DNA of 52,992 nucleotides from Heyndrickxia camelliae (GTDB taxonomy: Bacteria > Bacillota > Bacilli > Bacillales > Bacillaceae_C), in the NCBI RefSeq assembly GCF_002844575.1, contig NZ_PIQO01000022.1:1-52992 (forward strand), read 5' to 3'. Positions 29,976 to 46,456 of this stretch are shown here, one piece after another (position 1 is the first letter of the stretch; the number at the start of each line of letters is the position of its first letter). The notes below the pieces were generated by a model. The model was not told the origin of the DNA, ran no database searches, and saw nothing but the letters and a program-made list of their open reading frames with translations. A program made the translations under genes and the position numbers.

Positions 29976-30395
29976 ATGCCTACTATTAATCAATTAGTGC
30001 GCAAACCTCGTAAGTCTAAAATTGAAAAGTCAAAATCACCAGCACTAAACAAAGGCTACAACAGCTTTAAGAAAGTAAACACAGATTTATCATCACCTCA
30101 AAAACGTGGGGTATGTACTCGTGTTGGTACAATGACACCAAAAAAACCGAACTCTGCATTGCGTAAATATGCTCGTGTTCGTTTGACAAACGGTATCGAG
30201 GTAACTGCATATATCCCAGGTATTGGTCATAACTTACAAGAACACAGCGTTGTTTTAATTCGCGGTGGACGTGTTAAGGACTTACCAGGGGTACGTTATC
30301 ACATTGTTCGTGGTGCATTAGACACTGCAGGTGTTGATAAGCGTATGCAAGGCCGTTCAAAATACGGTACTAAGAAACCAAAAGAGAAAAAATAA
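29976..30395 (+). CDS. rpsL: 30S ribosomal protein S12
   Basis: S12 lies at the decoding centre and is the classic streptomycin target. The 139-residue protein has [15 protein letters not shown] and [15 protein letters not shown] with the wild-type lysines, so it predicts streptomycin sensitivity. I chose ATG 29976 after GGGAGG; the open frame starts earlier but has no RBS there. Confidence 0.97.
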   Translation: MPTINQLVRKPRKSKIEKSKSPALNKGYNSFKKVNTDLSSPQKRGVCTRVGTMTPKKPNSALRKYARVRLTNGIEVTAYIPGIGHNLQEHSVVLIRGGRVKDLPGVRYHIVRGALDTAGVDKRMQGRSKYGTKKPKEKK

Positions 30396-30422
30396 TAACA
30401 CAAAACGATAAAACCCTTTTGA

Positions 30423-30908
<486 letters not shown>

Positions 30909-30959
30909 TAAAACCTTCAGTTTAAAAAAAATATTCGTACAAAGGAAGGTGAAAACCAC

Positions 30960-33038
30960 ATGGCAAGAGAGTTCTCTCTAGAAAACACTCGTAATATCGG
31001 TATCATGGCACACATCGATGCTGGTAAAACAACAACAACTGAGCGTGTCCTTTATTACACTGGTAAGATTCATAAAATCGGTGAAACACATGAAGGTGCA
31101 TCTCAAATGGACTGGATGGAGCAAGAACAAGAACGTGGTATCACGATCACTTCCGCTGCAACAACTGCACAATGGAAGGGTCACCGCGTTAATATCATCG
31201 ATACTCCAGGACACGTGGATTTCACTGTTGAAGTTGAACGTTCTCTTCGTGTACTTGACGGTGCAGTAGCGGTTCTTGATGCGCAATCAGGCGTTGAGCC
31301 TCAAACTGAAACAGTTTGGCGTCAAGCTACAACATACGGAGTACCACGTGTAGTATTCGTAAACAAGATGGATAAAATCGGTGCTGACTTCTTATATTCA
31401 GTGAAAACATTACATGATCGTTTACAAGCAAATGCTCATGCAATTCAATTACCAATCGGTGCTGAAGATCAATTCGAAGGTATTATCGACCTTGTTGAAA
31501 TGAAAGCAATTATGTATGGTAATGATTTAGGAACTGAAATCGAAGAGGTTGAAATTCCTGCTGAATATAAAGATCAGGCTGAAGAATATCATGAAAAATT
31601 AGTAGAAGCAGTAGCTGAGCTTGATGAAGAATTAATGGAAAAATACCTTGGCGGTGAAGAAATCACTGTTGATGAATTGAAAGCTGCTATTCGTAAAGGT
31701 ACCGTTAATGTTGAATTCTATCCAGTTATCTGTGGATCTGCTTTTAAAAACAAAGGTGTTCAATTAATGCTTGATGCGGTTATCGATTACTTACCATCTC
31801 CATTAGATGTACCTGCAATTAAAGGTACTGCGCCTGATTCAGATGAAGTGATTGAAAAGCATTCAAGTGATGATGAACCATTTGCTGCACTAGCGTTTAA
31901 AGTTATGACCGACCCTTACGTTGGTAAGTTAACTTTCTTCCGCGTTTACTCAGGTACGTTACAATCAGGTTCATATGTAACAAACTCTACTAAGGGTAAA
32001 CGTGAACGTGTAGGACGTATCCTACAAATGCATGCGAACCACCGTGCTGAAATTTCTGAAGTTTACGCAGGTGATATCGCAGCAGCAGTAGGTTTGAAAG
32101 ATACAACAACTGGTGATACTCTATGTGATGAAAAGAACCTTGTAATCTTAGAATCAATGGAATTCCCAGAACCAGTTATTGAATTATCTGTAGAACCTAA
32201 ATCTAAAGCTGATCAAGATAAAATGACAACAGCTTTACAAAAACTTCAAGAGGAAGATCCGACATTCCGCGCACATACTGACCAAGAAACTGGACAAACC
32301 ATTATTGCAGGTATGGGTGAGCTTCACTTAGATATCATCGTTGACCGTATGAAGCGTGAATTCAAAGTAGAAGCAAATGTTGGTGCTCCGCAAGTTTCTT
32401 ACCGTGAAACATTCCGTTCATCTGCACAGGTTGAAGGTAAATTTGCTCGTCAATCTGGTGGTCGTGGACAATACGGACACGTTTGGATTGAATTCTCACC
32501 AAACGAAGAAGGAAAAGGCTTTGAGTTCGAAAATGCTATCGTCGGTGGTGTGGTTCCGCGTGAATACATCCCAGCGGTTCAAGCAGGACTTGAAGATGCA
32601 CTTGAACGAGGCGTTCTTGCTGGATATCCTTTAGTTGATATTAAAGCAAAACTATATGATGGTTCTTACCATGATGTCGATTCAAGTGAAATGGCGTTCA
32701 AAATTGCTGCATCACTTGCGCTTAAGAACGCTGCTTCTAAATGTAACCCAGTTATCCTTGAACCAGTGATGAAGGTTGAGGTTGTTATCCCTGAAGAGTA
32801 TTTAGGTGATATCATGGGTCAAATTACAGCACGTCGTGGACGTGTTGAAGGTATGGAAGCTCGCGGAAATGCACAAGTAGTTCGTGCGATGGTTCCACTA
32901 TCTGAAATGTTCGGTTATGCGACATCACTTCGTTCTAGTACACAAGGTCGTGGAGTATTCTCTATGCACTTTGATCATTATGAAGAAGTTCCTAAGTCCA
33001 TTTCTGAAGAAATTATCAAAAAAAATAAAGGTGAATAA
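30960..33038 (+). CDS. fusA: Elongation factor G
   Basis: EF-G drives translocation with GTP hydrolysis and, with RRF, ribosome recycling. The 692-residue protein has the P loop [12 protein letters not shown], the DTPGHVDF switch II, the NKMD specificity motif, and domains II-V ending near [11 protein letters not shown]. Length equals the usual Bacillus protein. It lies between rpsG and tuf; a strong hairpin separates it from tuf. Confidence 0.98.
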   Translation: MAREFSLENTRNIGIMAHIDAGKTTTTERVLYYTGKIHKIGETHEGASQMDWMEQEQERGITITSAATTAQWKGHRVNIIDTPGHVDFTVEVERSLRVLDGAVAVLDAQSGVEPQTETVWRQATTYGVPRVVFVNKMDKIGADFLYSVKTLHDRLQANAHAIQLPIGAEDQFEGIIDLVEMKAIMYGNDLGTEIEEVEIPAEYKDQAEEYHEKLVEAVAELDEELMEKYLGGEEITVDELKAAIRKGTVNVEFYPVICGSAFKNKGVQLMLDAVIDYLPSPLDVPAIKGTAPDSDEVIEKHSSDDEPFAALAFKVMTDPYVGKLTFFRVYSGTLQSGSYVTNSTKGKRERVGRILQMHANHRAEISEVYAGDIAAAVGLKDTTTGDTLCDEKNLVILESMEFPEPVIELSVEPKSKADQDKMTTALQKLQEEDPTFRAHTDQETGQTIIAGMGELHLDIIVDRMKREFKVEANVGAPQVSYRETFRSSAQVEGKFARQSGGRGQYGHVWIEFSPNEEGKGFEFENAIVGGVVPREYIPAVQAGLEDALERGVLAGYPLVDIKAKLYDGSYHDVDSSEMAFKIAASLALKNAASKCNPVILEPVMKVEVVIPEEYLGDIMGQITARRGRVEGMEARGNAQVVRAMVPLSEMFGYATSLRSSTQGRGVFSMHFDHYEEVPKSISEEIIKKNKGE

Positions 33039-33085
33039 TTGATTTATTACCTTTAATAAAGTATAAATACATTATATGCTATGAC

Positions 33086-33118
33086 TGCTTAAAAGATGAT
33101 GTACACATCTTTTAAGCA
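33086..33118 (+). other. 13-bp hairpin between fusA and tuf
   Basis: TGCTTAAAAGATG (33086-33098) pairs perfectly with CATCTTTTAAGCA (33106-33118) across seven bases. No T run follows, so it more likely affects RNA processing or stability than termination. Confidence 0.7.
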
Positions 33119-33168
33119 CCATATATACTTATTAAAATTAAAATATCAAAATTGAGGAGGATTTTCTA

Positions 33169-34356
33169 ATGGCTAAAGCTAAATTCGACCGTTCCAAAAC
33201 TCATGCTAATATCGGTACAATTGGTCACGTTGACCATGGTAAAACTACATTAACTGCTGCAATCACAGCTGTTCTTGCAAAGCAAGGTAAAGCAGAAGCA
33301 CGTGCTTATGATCAAATTGACGGTGCTCCTGAAGAGCGTGAGCGTGGTATCACAATCAATACTGCACACGTAGAATATGAAACTGATACTCGTCACTATG
33401 CACACGTTGACTGCCCAGGACATGCTGACTATGTTAAAAACATGATCACTGGTGCTGCTCAAATGGACGGTGGTATCCTAGTAGTATCTGCTGCTGATGG
33501 TCCAATGCCACAAACTCGTGAGCACATTCTATTATCTCGTAACGTAGGTGTACCTTACCTAGTAGTATTCTTAAACAAATGTGATATGGTAGATGACGAA
33601 GAACTTCTTGAACTAGTTGAAATGGAAGTTCGTGACCTTCTATCTGAATATGACTTCCCTGGTGATGATGTACCAGTTATCAAAGGTTCTGCTCTTAAAG
33701 CTCTTGAGGGAGATCCAGCTTGGGAAGAAAAAATCGTTGAATTAATGGCTGCAGTTGATGAATACATTCCAACTCCAGAACGTGACACTGACAAACCATT
33801 CATGATGCCAGTTGAAGATGTATTCTCTATCACTGGTCGTGGTACTGTTGCTACAGGCCGTGTTGAACGTGGTCAAGTTAAAGTTGGAGACGTTATTGAA
33901 ATCATCGGTCTTTCTGAAGAACCAAAATCAACTACTGTAACAGGTGTTGAAATGTTCCGTAAGCTTCTTGATTATGCTGAAGCTGGAGATAACATTGGTG
34001 CACTTCTTCGTGGTATCGCTCGTGAAGAAGTACAACGTGGTCAAGTTCTTGCAAAACCAGGAACAATCACTCCACATACAGAATTCAAAGCAGAAGTTTA
34101 CGTTTTGTCTAAAGAAGAAGGTGGACGTCATACTCCATTCTTCTCAAACTATCGTCCACAATTCTATTTCCGTACAACTGACGTAACTGGAATCGTTAAC
34201 CTTCCAGAAGGTACTGAAATGGTAATGCCTGGCGATAACACTGAAATGAGTGTACAATTAATTTCTCCAATCGCGATCGAAGAAGGAACTCGTTTCTCAA
34301 TTCGTGAAGGTGGACGTACTGTTGGTTCAGGTGTTGTAACATCTATCAGCAAGTAA
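33169..34356 (+). CDS. tuf: Elongation factor Tu
   Basis: EF-Tu delivers aminoacyl-tRNA to the ribosome. The 395-residue protein has the P loop GHVDHGKTT at 19-27, DCPGHADY (switch II), NKCD, and the C-terminal beta-barrel ending [25 protein letters not shown]. It closes the str operon, with a strong terminator 12 bases downstream. It is the only tuf in this window. Confidence 0.98.
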   Translation: MAKAKFDRSKTHANIGTIGHVDHGKTTLTAAITAVLAKQGKAEARAYDQIDGAPEERERGITINTAHVEYETDTRHYAHVDCPGHADYVKNMITGAAQMDGGILVVSAADGPMPQTREHILLSRNVGVPYLVVFLNKCDMVDDEELLELVEMEVRDLLSEYDFPGDDVPVIKGSALKALEGDPAWEEKIVELMAAVDEYIPTPERDTDKPFMMPVEDVFSITGRGTVATGRVERGQVKVGDVIEIIGLSEEPKSTTVTGVEMFRKLLDYAEAGDNIGALLRGIAREEVQRGQVLAKPGTITPHTEFKAEVYVLSKEEGGRHTPFFSNYRPQFYFRTTDVTGIVNLPEGTEMVMPGDNTEMSVQLISPIAIEEGTRFSIREGGRTVGSGVVTSISK

Positions 34357-34367
34357 TGCTATGATAG

Positions 34368-34402
34368 AAAAAGCAGACGGTGACGATCGTCTGCTTTTTT
34401 TA
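34368..34402 (+). terminator. Terminator of the str operon
   Basis: AGCAGACG (34372-34379) pairs with CGTCTGCT (34388-34395), extended by A and T tracts and followed by T-rich sequence. Confidence 0.93.
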
Positions 34403-34512
34403 TTGTTCTTTAAACTTCTCCTACAATCCAACTATATTGATTCTTCAATATAGTAATCGATTATATTAAAAGTAATTTAATAAATTGAAAATTCTACGTT
34501 AGTCTAAAGACC

Positions 34513-34541
34513 TTGAACCTGCAATAGAAACTATGTATAAT
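34513..34541 (+). promoter_or_regulatory. S10 operon promoter P1
   Basis: TTGAAC (34513-34518) and TATAAT (34536-34541), 17-base spacing. The -10 lies in TATGTATAAT, the same ten bases as in P2. Confidence 0.75.
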
Positions 34542-34581
34542 AAAAAAAGTGCAAAAGACCTAATAAATATCGCACTTAGTG

Positions 34582-34610
34582 TTGCATATTATATGTGTTT
34601 TATGTATAAT
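34582..34610 (+). promoter_or_regulatory. S10 operon promoter P2
   Basis: TTGCAT (34582-34587) and TATAAT (34605-34610), 17-base spacing, within TATGTATAAT. It lies 69 bases after P1, so the operon has tandem promoters. Confidence 0.75.
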
Positions 34611-34612
34611 AG

Positions 34613-35050
<438 letters not shown>

Positions 35051-35083
35051 TAAATAGCTTATGAAAAACAGGAGGTGTGACTC

Positions 35084-35713
35084 ATGACCAAAGGAATCTT
35101 AGGAAGAAAAATCGGTATGACGCAAGTATTTGCTGAGAACGGTGATCTTATTCCTGTAACAGTAATTCAGGCAACACCAAACGTTGTTCTTCAAAAGAAA
35201 ACTGTTGATACAGATGGATACGGCGCTATTCAGCTTGGTTTTGAAGATAAACGTGAAAAGCTTGCTAACAAACCAGAAAAAGGTCATGTAACAAAGGCCA
35301 ATACTGCTCCTAAGCGCTTCGTTCGTGAATTTGACGTTGTTAACTTAGAAGAGTATGAAATTGGCCAAGAAGTCAAAGTTGATATTTTTGCAGAAGGTGA
35401 CATCGTAGATGTAACTGGAATCTCTAAAGGGAAAGGTTTCCAAGGTGTTATCAAGCGCCACGGACAATCTCGTGGACCAATGGCTCACGGTTCTCGTTAC
35501 CATCGTCGCCCTGGATCTATGGGTCCTGTTGCTCCAAACCGTGTATTCAAACAAAAAGCATTGCCTGGACGCACTGGCGGAGAGCAAATCACCATTCAAA
35601 ACTTACAAGTTGTTAAAGTTGATGTAGAACGTAATCTTATCCTAGTTAAGGGTAATGTTCCTGGTCCTAAAAAAGCATTGCTTAAAGTCAAAACAGCGAT
35701 TAAAGCAAAATAA
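35084..35713 (+). CDS. rplC: 50S ribosomal protein L3
   Basis: L3 initiates 50S assembly and reaches the peptidyl transferase centre. The 209-residue protein starts [16 protein letters not shown], and has the [13 protein letters not shown] and [13 protein letters not shown] extension segments. Second gene of the S10 operon, 33 bases after rpsJ, with RBS CAGGAGGTG. Confidence 0.97.
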   Translation: MTKGILGRKIGMTQVFAENGDLIPVTVIQATPNVVLQKKTVDTDGYGAIQLGFEDKREKLANKPEKGHVTKANTAPKRFVREFDVVNLEEYEIGQEVKVDIFAEGDIVDVTGISKGKGFQGVIKRHGQSRGPMAHGSRYHRRPGSMGPVAPNRVFKQKALPGRTGGEQITIQNLQVVKVDVERNLILVKGNVPGPKKALLKVKTAIKAK

Positions 35714-35742
35714 TTTAACACGAAGGAAAGGAGGAAACAGGA

Positions 35743-36366
35743 ATGCCGAAAGTAGCTCTATTCAACCAAGCTGGATCACAAGTTGGAGAAGTTGAACTTA
35801 ATGATTCTGTATTTGGTATTGAACCAAACGAAAACGTATTGTTCGACGCAATTATTATGCAAAGAGCATCTTTACGTCAAGGTACTCACAAAGTGAAAAA
35901 CCGTTCAGAAGTTAGCGGTGGTGGTAAAAAGCCATGGCGTCAAAAAGGTACTGGACGTGCTCGTCAAGGATCTATTCGTTCACCACAATGGCGTGGAGGC
36001 GGTACAGTATTTGGTCCAGTTCCGCGTAGCTATAGCTACAAATTACCAAAGAAAGTACGTCGTTTAGCAATTAAATCTGCACTTTCTTCAAAAGTAAAAG
36101 AATCTAATATTGTTGTATTAGAATCGCTATCTTTTGATGCTCCAAAAACAAAAGAATTTGCAGCAGTTCTTAAAAACCTTTCTGTTTCTAACAAAGCATT
36201 AATTGTAACAGATGGTTCTGATGTGAATGTTGCTTTATCAGCTCGTAATATCCCTGGAATTACAGTTGTAGAAGCAAATGGTATTAATGTTTTAGATGTA
36301 GTTTCTCATGATAAATTAATTATCACGAAAGCTGCAGTCGAAAAAGTAGAGGAGGTGCTTGGTTAA
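35743..36366 (+). CDS. rplD: 50S ribosomal protein L4
   Basis: L4 lines the exit tunnel; its loop includes [20 protein letters not shown], the macrolide-resistance region, with no obvious change. 207 residues. In Escherichia coli L4 represses the S10 operon, which has not been shown in Bacillus. Its stop TAA shares a base with the rplW start, so the two are translationally coupled. Confidence 0.97.
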   Translation: MPKVALFNQAGSQVGEVELNDSVFGIEPNENVLFDAIIMQRASLRQGTHKVKNRSEVSGGGKKPWRQKGTGRARQGSIRSPQWRGGGTVFGPVPRSYSYKLPKKVRRLAIKSALSSKVKESNIVVLESLSFDAPKTKEFAAVLKNLSVSNKALIVTDGSDVNVALSARNIPGITVVEANGINVLDVVSHDKLIITKAAVEKVEEVLG

Positions 36367-36650
36367 TGGATTCACGTGATATCATTAAGCGCCCCGTCAT
36401 CACAGAACAATCTACTGATGTTATGGCTGACAAAAAGTATACATTTGAAGTAGATGTGCGTGCTAACAAAACACAAGTGAAAGATGCTGTAGAAGAAATC
36501 TTTGGTGTGAAAGTAGCAAAAGTGAATGTGATGAACTATAAAGGCAAGTTCAAACGTATGGGTAAACACGCAGGATATACAAACAAGCGCCGTAAAGCAA
36601 TTGTTACATTAACTCCTGACAGCAAAGAAATCGAGTTTTTTGAAGTATAA
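36366..36650 (+). CDS. rplW: 50S ribosomal protein L23
   Basis: L23 at the exit of the tunnel docks trigger factor and SRP. The 94-residue protein has [19 protein letters not shown] and [18 protein letters not shown]. The start overlaps the rplD stop by one base (TAATG), and GAGGTG lies just upstream within rplD. Confidence 0.97.
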   Translation: MDSRDIIKRPVITEQSTDVMADKKYTFEVDVRANKTQVKDAVEEIFGVKVAKVNVMNYKGKFKRMGKHAGYTNKRRKAIVTLTPDSKEIEFFEV

Positions 36651-36661
36651 TTTTGATTTGA

Positions 36662-37516
<855 letters not shown>

Positions 37517-37518
37517 CG

Positions 37519-37558
37519 CGATTGAACTACGGTTCAAAAATGGGGCCGTAGCGCAATC
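37519..37558 (+). other. Hairpin between rplB and rpsS
   Basis: GATTG (37520-37524) pairs with CAATC (37554-37558), and CTACGG (37527-37532) with CCGTAG (37546-37551), separated by a two-by-two internal loop. It ends a few bases before the rpsS Shine-Dalgarno. Confidence 0.6.
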
Positions 37559-37576
37559 ACGAAGGGAGGTTCGAGC

Positions 37577-37855
37577 ATGGGTCGTAGCTTGAAAAAAGGA
37601 CCTTTTGTTGATGAACATTTGATGGTTAAAGTGGAAAAGCTTAATGAATCAGACAAAAAACAAGTGATCAAAACTTGGTCTCGTCGTTCTACAATCTTCC
37701 CAGCATTTATCGGTCATACTATCGCGGTATATGATGGTCGTAAACATGTACCTGTATATGTTACAGAAGATATGGTAGGTCATAAGCTTGGTGAATTTGC
37801 ACCAACTCGTACTTATAAAGGTCACGCTGGTGACGATAAGAAAACAAGACGCTAA
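37577..37855 (+). CDS. rpsS: 30S ribosomal protein S19
   Basis: S19 contacts S13 in the 30S head near the A-site tRNA. The 92-residue protein begins [15 protein letters not shown] and has the [20 protein letters not shown] and [13 protein letters not shown] segments. RBS AGGGAGGT. A structured 60-base gap precedes it. Confidence 0.97.
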   Translation: MGRSLKKGPFVDEHLMVKVEKLNESDKKQVIKTWSRRSTIFPAFIGHTIAVYDGRKHVPVYVTEDMVGHKLGEFAPTRTYKGHAGDDKKTRR

Positions 37856-37873
37856 TGAGAGGAGGGCATCCCG

Positions 37874-38215
37874 ATGCAAGCTAAAGCTGTTGCAAGAACA
37901 GTTCGTATTGCTCCTCGTAAGGCACGCCTAGTTGTTGATCTAATTCGAGGAAAGCAAGCAGGCGAAGCGATTGCTATTTTGAAGTTTACTCCAAAAGCAG
38001 CTTCACCGATCGTTGAAAAAGTATTAAAATCTGCTATTGCTAATGCAGAGCATAACTATGATTTGGACGTTAATAATCTTGTAGTTACTGAAGCATATGT
38101 AAATGAAGGACCGACACTAAAACGTTTCCGTCCTCGTGCTATGGGTCGTGCAAGCCAAATTAACAAACGTACTAGCCACATTACTATCGTAGTATCAGAA
38201 AAGAAGGAGGGATAA
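37874..38215 (+). CDS. rplV: 50S ribosomal protein L22
   Basis: L22 extends a beta-hairpin into the exit tunnel, where macrolide-resistance changes occur; here the hairpin [19 protein letters not shown] looks standard. 113 residues. RBS GAGGAGGG, spacing normal. Three bases separate its stop from the rpsC start. Confidence 0.97.
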   Translation: MQAKAVARTVRIAPRKARLVVDLIRGKQAGEAIAILKFTPKAASPIVEKVLKSAIANAEHNYDLDVNNLVVTEAYVNEGPTLKRFRPRAMGRASQINKRTSHITIVVSEKKEG

Positions 38216-38218
38216 TTC

Positions 38219-39505
<1,287 letters not shown>

Positions 39506-39508
39506 TGA

Positions 39509-40201
<693 letters not shown>

Positions 40202-40238
40202 TATAATTAGATTTATTAATCAAGGAGGTGCGATTAAG

Positions 40239-40550
40239 ATGCATGTAAAAAAAGGCGACAAAGTAATGGTTATTACAGGTAAAGATAAAGGAAAAACAGG
40301 TGTAATCCTTGCTGCATTTCCTAAAAAAGACCGTGTGATTGTAGAAGGTGTTAACATTATTAAGAAACATTCAAAACCTTCACAAGTTAACCCACAAGGT
40401 GGAATCATTAGCCAAGAAGCACCTATTCACGTATCAAACGTAATGTTACTAGATCCTAAATCAAACGAACCTACTCGTGTAGGTTATCAAGATGTAAATG
40501 GCAAAAAAGTACGTGTAGCGAAAAAATCTGGTGAAGTTTTAGATAAATAG
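40239..40550 (+). CDS. rplX: 50S ribosomal protein L24
   Basis: L24 is an early-assembly protein with an N-terminal KOW domain ([19 protein letters not shown]). 103 residues, with [19 protein letters not shown] in the C-terminal part. RBS AAGGAGGTG. It is the normal length for Firmicutes. Confidence 0.97.
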   Translation: MHVKKGDKVMVITGKDKGKTGVILAAFPKKDRVIVEGVNIIKKHSKPSQVNPQGGIISQEAPIHVSNVMLLDPKSNEPTRVGYQDVNGKKVRVAKKSGEVLDK

Positions 40551-40576
40551 TTCTTAGATGAAGGGAGGTACACTAC

Positions 40577-41116
40577 ATGAACCGCCTAAAGGAAAAATAC
40601 GAAAAAGAATTGACTCCTGCTTTAACAAGCAAATTTAACTATAAATCAGTAATGCAAGTACCTAAAATTGAAAAGATTGTTATCAACATGGGTGTTGGTG
40701 ATGCTGTTCAAAACGCAAAGGTACTTGACAATGCCGTTGAAGAATTAACATTAATCACTGGTCAAAAACCAGTAATCACAAGAGCAAAGAATTCTATCGC
40801 GGGATTCCGTCTTCGTGAAGGTATGCCTATTGGTTGTAAAGTAACCCTTCGCGGAGAACGTATGTATGAATTCCTTGATAAATTAATTTCAGTTTCACTT
40901 CCACGTGTTCGTGACTTCCGTGGTATTTCCAAGAAGTCATTTGATGGCCGTGGAAACTATACACTTGGTGTTAGAGAACAGCTAATCTTCCCTGAGATTG
41001 ATTACGATAAAGTAAGCAAAGTTCGCGGTATGGACATTGTTATCGTAACAACTGCAAACACAGACGAAGAAGCTCGTGAGTTATTAACTCTATTCGGAAT
41101 GCCATTTCAAAAGTAA
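40577..41116 (+). CDS. rplE: 50S ribosomal protein L5
   Basis: L5 binds 5S rRNA in the central protuberance. The 179-residue protein has [19 protein letters not shown], the [20 protein letters not shown] segment and the C-terminal [27 protein letters not shown]. It is followed 25 bases later by rpsN. Confidence 0.97.
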   Translation: MNRLKEKYEKELTPALTSKFNYKSVMQVPKIEKIVINMGVGDAVQNAKVLDNAVEELTLITGQKPVITRAKNSIAGFRLREGMPIGCKVTLRGERMYEFLDKLISVSLPRVRDFRGISKKSFDGRGNYTLGVREQLIFPEIDYDKVSKVRGMDIVIVTTANTDEEARELLTLFGMPFQK

Positions 41117-41123
41117 TCGCTAA

Positions 41124-41327
<204 letters not shown>

Positions 41328-41357
41328 AACCCGAAATTGGGAAGGAGGTAAAATCTT

Positions 41358-41756
41358 ATGGTAATGACAGATCCAATCGCAGATTTGCTTACTCGTATTC
41401 GAAATGCAAATATGGTACGTCACGAAAAATTAGAAGTTCCTGCTTCTAAAATCAAAAAAGAAGTTGCTGAAATTCTAAAGCGCGAAGGTTTTGTTCGTGA
41501 TGTTGAATATATCGAAGACAACAAACAAGGAATCATCCGTATTTTCTTAAAGTACGGCACTAACAATGAGCGTGTAATCACTGGCATTAAACGTATCAGC
41601 AAGCCTGGTTTACGTGTATATGCAAAAGCTGATGAGGTTCCAAAAGTTCTTAACGGCCTTGGAATAGCTATCGTATCTACTTCTCAAGGTGTCTTAACAG
41701 ATAAAGAAGCTCGTAACAAACAAGTTGGTGGAGAAGTACTAGCTTACGTTTGGTAA
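41358..41756 (+). CDS. rpsH: 30S ribosomal protein S8
   Basis: S8 binds helix 21 of 16S rRNA and in Escherichia coli represses the spc operon. The 132-residue protein starts [19 protein letters not shown] and ends [33 protein letters not shown] precedes ATG 41358; the second ATG is at 41364, but family members start with MVMTDP. Confidence 0.97.
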   Translation: MVMTDPIADLLTRIRNANMVRHEKLEVPASKIKKEVAEILKREGFVRDVEYIEDNKQGIIRIFLKYGTNNERVITGIKRISKPGLRVYAKADEVPKVLNGLGIAIVSTSQGVLTDKEARNKQVGGEVLAYVW

Positions 41757-41784
41757 TACTTGAAATGAACGGAGGTGCAATAGA

Positions 41785-42324
41785 ATGTCCCGTGTAGGTA
41801 AAAAACCTATTGAGATTCCATCTGGTGTAACAATTACAGTAGATGGAAATAACAATGTAACTGTAAAGGGTCCTAAAGGCGAACTTTCTCGCAGCTTTAG
41901 TCCTGAAATCACAATTAACGTTGAAGAGAATGTAATCAATGTTACTCGTCCTTCAGAGTCAAAAACACACCGAACTTTACATGGTACAACACGTGCTTTG
42001 CTTGCAAACATGGTTGAAGGTGTTTCTAAAGGCTTTGAAAAATCATTAGAATTAGTCGGTGTTGGATACCGTGCACAAAAGCAAGGTAAGAAACTTGTTT
42101 TAAACGTTGGTTATTCTCATCCTGTTGAATTTGAACCTGAAAGTGGTCTTGAAATCGAAGTGCCTTCTAATACAAAGGTTATTGTAAAAGGTACTAGCAA
42201 AGAACGCGTCGGTGCTTTAGCTGCTAATATTCGTGACGTTCGTCCGCCAGAACCGTACAAAGGTAAAGGTATTCGTTACGAAGGCGAATATGTACGTAGA
42301 AAAGAAGGTAAGACAGGTAAATAA
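41785..42324 (+). CDS. rplF: 50S ribosomal protein L6
   Basis: L6 has two similar domains and binds near the sarcin-ricin loop. The 179-residue protein begins [19 protein letters not shown] and ends in the conserved [35 protein letters not shown]. The gap to rplR is 33 bases. Confidence 0.97.
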   Translation: MSRVGKKPIEIPSGVTITVDGNNNVTVKGPKGELSRSFSPEITINVEENVINVTRPSESKTHRTLHGTTRALLANMVEGVSKGFEKSLELVGVGYRAQKQGKKLVLNVGYSHPVEFEPESGLEIEVPSNTKVIVKGTSKERVGALAANIRDVRPPEPYKGKGIRYEGEYVRRKEGKTGK

Positions 42325-42357
42325 TGCTGCTTGACAGTAAGAAAGGAGTGACCACAG

Positions 42358-42720
42358 ATGATCACTAAGCCAGATAAAAATCAGGTACGTAAAAAAAGAC
42401 ATGCCCGTGTTCGCGCTAAATTAAGTGGTACTACGGCACGTCCTCGATTAAACGTATATCGTTCAAATAAAAATATCTATGCACAATTGATTGATGATAT
42501 TCAAGGTGTTACTTTAGCAAGTGCGTCAACACTTGATAAAGATCTAGGATTAGAATCAACAAGCAATGTAGAGGCTGCTAAAAAAGTTGGCGAGCTAATT
42601 GCAAAGCGTGCAGTAGAAAAAGGCGTTACAAGTGTAGTATTCGATCGTGGTGGATACCTCTATCACGGACGTATTAAAGCTCTTGCTGATGCAGCTCGTG
42701 AAAACGGACTAGAATTTTAA
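42358..42720 (+). CDS. rplR: 50S ribosomal protein L18
   Basis: L18 binds 5S rRNA together with L5. The 120-residue protein has the basic N-terminus [14 protein letters not shown], the [16 protein letters not shown] strand and the [21 protein letters not shown] end. RBS AAAGGAGTG. Confidence 0.97.
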   Translation: MITKPDKNQVRKKRHARVRAKLSGTTARPRLNVYRSNKNIYAQLIDDIQGVTLASASTLDKDLGLESTSNVEAAKKVGELIAKRAVEKGVTSVVFDRGGYLYHGRIKALADAARENGLEF

Positions 42721-42742
42721 TAGAAAAAGGAGGGACAAATAG

Positions 42743-43243
42743 ATGCGTAACATTGATCCTAACAAACTTGAATTAGAAGAACGCGTTGTTACTGTTAACC
42801 GTGTTGCGAAAGTTGTTAAAGGTGGACGTCGCTTCCGTTTCTCTGCACTAGTCGTTGTAGGAGATAGAAACGGCCATGTTGGTTTTGGAACTGGTAAAGC
42901 ACAAGAGGTACCTGATGCAATTCGTAAGGCAGTTGAAGACGCTAAGAAAAACTTAGTTGAAGTACCTATGGTTGGTACAACAATTCCACACGAAGTAATC
43001 GGTCGCTTTGGCGCTGGTTCCATTCTTATGAAGCCAGGTTCACCAGGTACCGGTGTAATTGCTGGTGGTCCAGTTCGTGCGGTACTTGAGTTAGCTGGTG
43101 TAGCTGATATTACATCTAAATCTCTTGGTTCCAATACACCTATCAATATGATTCGTGCGACAATTGAGGGTATTAAACAATTGAAGCGTGCGGAAGATGT
43201 TGCAAAATTACGTAATAAATCAGTAGAAGAACTGTTAGGATAA
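42743..43243 (+). CDS. rpsE: 30S ribosomal protein S5
   Basis: S5 shapes the mRNA entry and decoding site and is the spectinomycin target. The 166-residue protein has [20 protein letters not shown], containing the spectinomycin loop in its usual form, and [32 protein letters not shown]. It lies between rplR and rpmD. Confidence 0.97.
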   Translation: MRNIDPNKLELEERVVTVNRVAKVVKGGRRFRFSALVVVGDRNGHVGFGTGKAQEVPDAIRKAVEDAKKNLVEVPMVGTTIPHEVIGRFGAGSILMKPGSPGTGVIAGGPVRAVLELAGVADITSKSLGSNTPINMIRATIEGIKQLKRAEDVAKLRNKSVEELLG

Positions 43244-43256
43244 GGAGGGAATTATA

Positions 43257-43439
43257 ATGGCAAACAAATTAGCAATTACCCTCACTCGTAGCTTGATCGG
43301 TCGTCCTCAGGATCAACGTGAAACAGTTAAAGCTCTTGGTTTGCGTAAAGTAAATCAAACTGTTGAGCATGAAGATAATGCAGCTATTCGTGGTATGATC
43401 ACAAAAGTTGCTCATCTTGTAACAGTAAAAGAACAGTAA
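43257..43439 (+). CDS. rpmD: 50S ribosomal protein L30
   Basis: A small 60-residue ribosomal protein with [20 protein letters not shown] and [31 protein letters not shown], 13 bases after rpsE. The length is standard for bacterial L30. Confidence 0.96.
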   Translation: MANKLAITLTRSLIGRPQDQRETVKALGLRKVNQTVEHEDNAAIRGMITKVAHLVTVKEQ

Positions 43440-43471
43440 TGTAAATTTCTTTATATAAGGAGGTGCCGACA

Positions 43472-43911
43472 ATGAAACTTCATGAATTACAACCTGCAGA
43501 AGGTTCACGCAAAGAGCGTAATCGAGTTGGACGTGGTATTGGTTCCGGTAATGGTAAGACTGCTGGTAAAGGACATAAAGGTCAAAACGCTCGTTCAGGC
43601 GGCGGTGTTCGTCTTGGTTTTGAAGGTGGTCAAACACCATTATTCCGTCGTTTACCAAAACGCGGTTTCACTAATATCAACCGAAAAGATTATGCTGTTG
43701 TAAATCTAGATGCATTAAATCGCTTTGAAGACGGTACTGAAATTACACCGGCTCTTCTTATCGAAACAGGAGTTGTAAGCAAAGAGAAGGCAGGAATTAA
43801 AATTCTTGCAAATGGTAAGCTTGAGAAAAAGTTATCTGTAAAAGCTCACAAATTCTCCTCTGCTGCTAAAGAAGCAATTGAAGCTGCTGGCGGAACTACC
43901 GAGGTGATTTA

Positions 43912-43912
<1 letters not shown>
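43472..43912 (+). CDS. rplO: 50S ribosomal protein L15
   Basis: L15 helps fold 23S rRNA. The 146-residue protein has the glycine-rich extension [19 protein letters not shown] and the [20 protein letters not shown] segment. I chose ATG 43472, seven bases after AAGGAGGTG; GTG 43463 lies inside that site. Its stop shares one base with the secY start (TAATG). Confidence 0.96.
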
Positions 43913-45923
<2,011 letters not shown>

Positions 45924-45947
45924 TCTTTTAAGCTAATAAATTATAAA

Positions 45948-46436
45948 GAAACAGGAATTACAATACTAAATTGGATGTAATTGCTGAAAAATTTCTTATG
46001 CGGATTGATGCAATTCCTTCTTATAAACGTTATAATGGAATGCGTGGGTGCATATGTGCTTAAATGAACAAAGAAATTTGTTCTCAACATTTCAAATGAT
46101 CGTTCCTAAGATGGAAGCATCTATCATCTTTAGCGATGTTAATTTATAATGGCTGTCATGGTGATTCTTTATGGACCTATCCTTTAGGTACAATTGACAT
46201 AGAAACCGGGAAGCTATTAGAGGTGACTTGAGAAATCACTAATCATGGCTTACAAGAATGAAAGCCTGGTGAGCGTCTTTCGAACATCTCTCATGCGATT
46301 CATTAATTGTCGTAGCAAAGGGCTTTTCTCTGTTGGCAAGTATGCCGAACATAGGATTGGTCAAGAATTACATGAAGACACACCAATACCTCGTTACTTT
46401 TGTAAAAGAGGTATTAAATGTGGTCCCAAATGTTAG
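45948..46436 (+). pseudogene. map: Decayed methionine aminopeptidase gene (map)
   Basis: Fragments in different frames align, in order, with the type I methionine aminopeptidase expected here. 45965-46060 encodes TKLDVIAEKF...IPSYKRYNGMRG, ending at TAA 46061. 46142 onward encodes IYNGCHGDSLWTYPLG and KPGERLSNISHAIH, with stops at 46229, 46259 and 46304. 46332-46436 encodes VGKYAEHRIGQELHEDTPIP. The first 30 or so residues and the last 80 or so, which carry two metal-ligand glutamates, are missing. B. subtilis has an intact essential map between adk and infA. Confidence 0.9.
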
Positions 46437-46456
46437 ATAGAAGGGAGACTGGTTCG

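Noticed and set aside
42709-43146. 145-residue antisense open frame inside rpsE
   Set aside because: A codon-bias shadow of rpsE; no independent support.
46245-46436. 63-residue open frame between adk and infA
   Set aside because: Its C-terminal half is the in-frame end of the map remnant, and no RBS precedes it.
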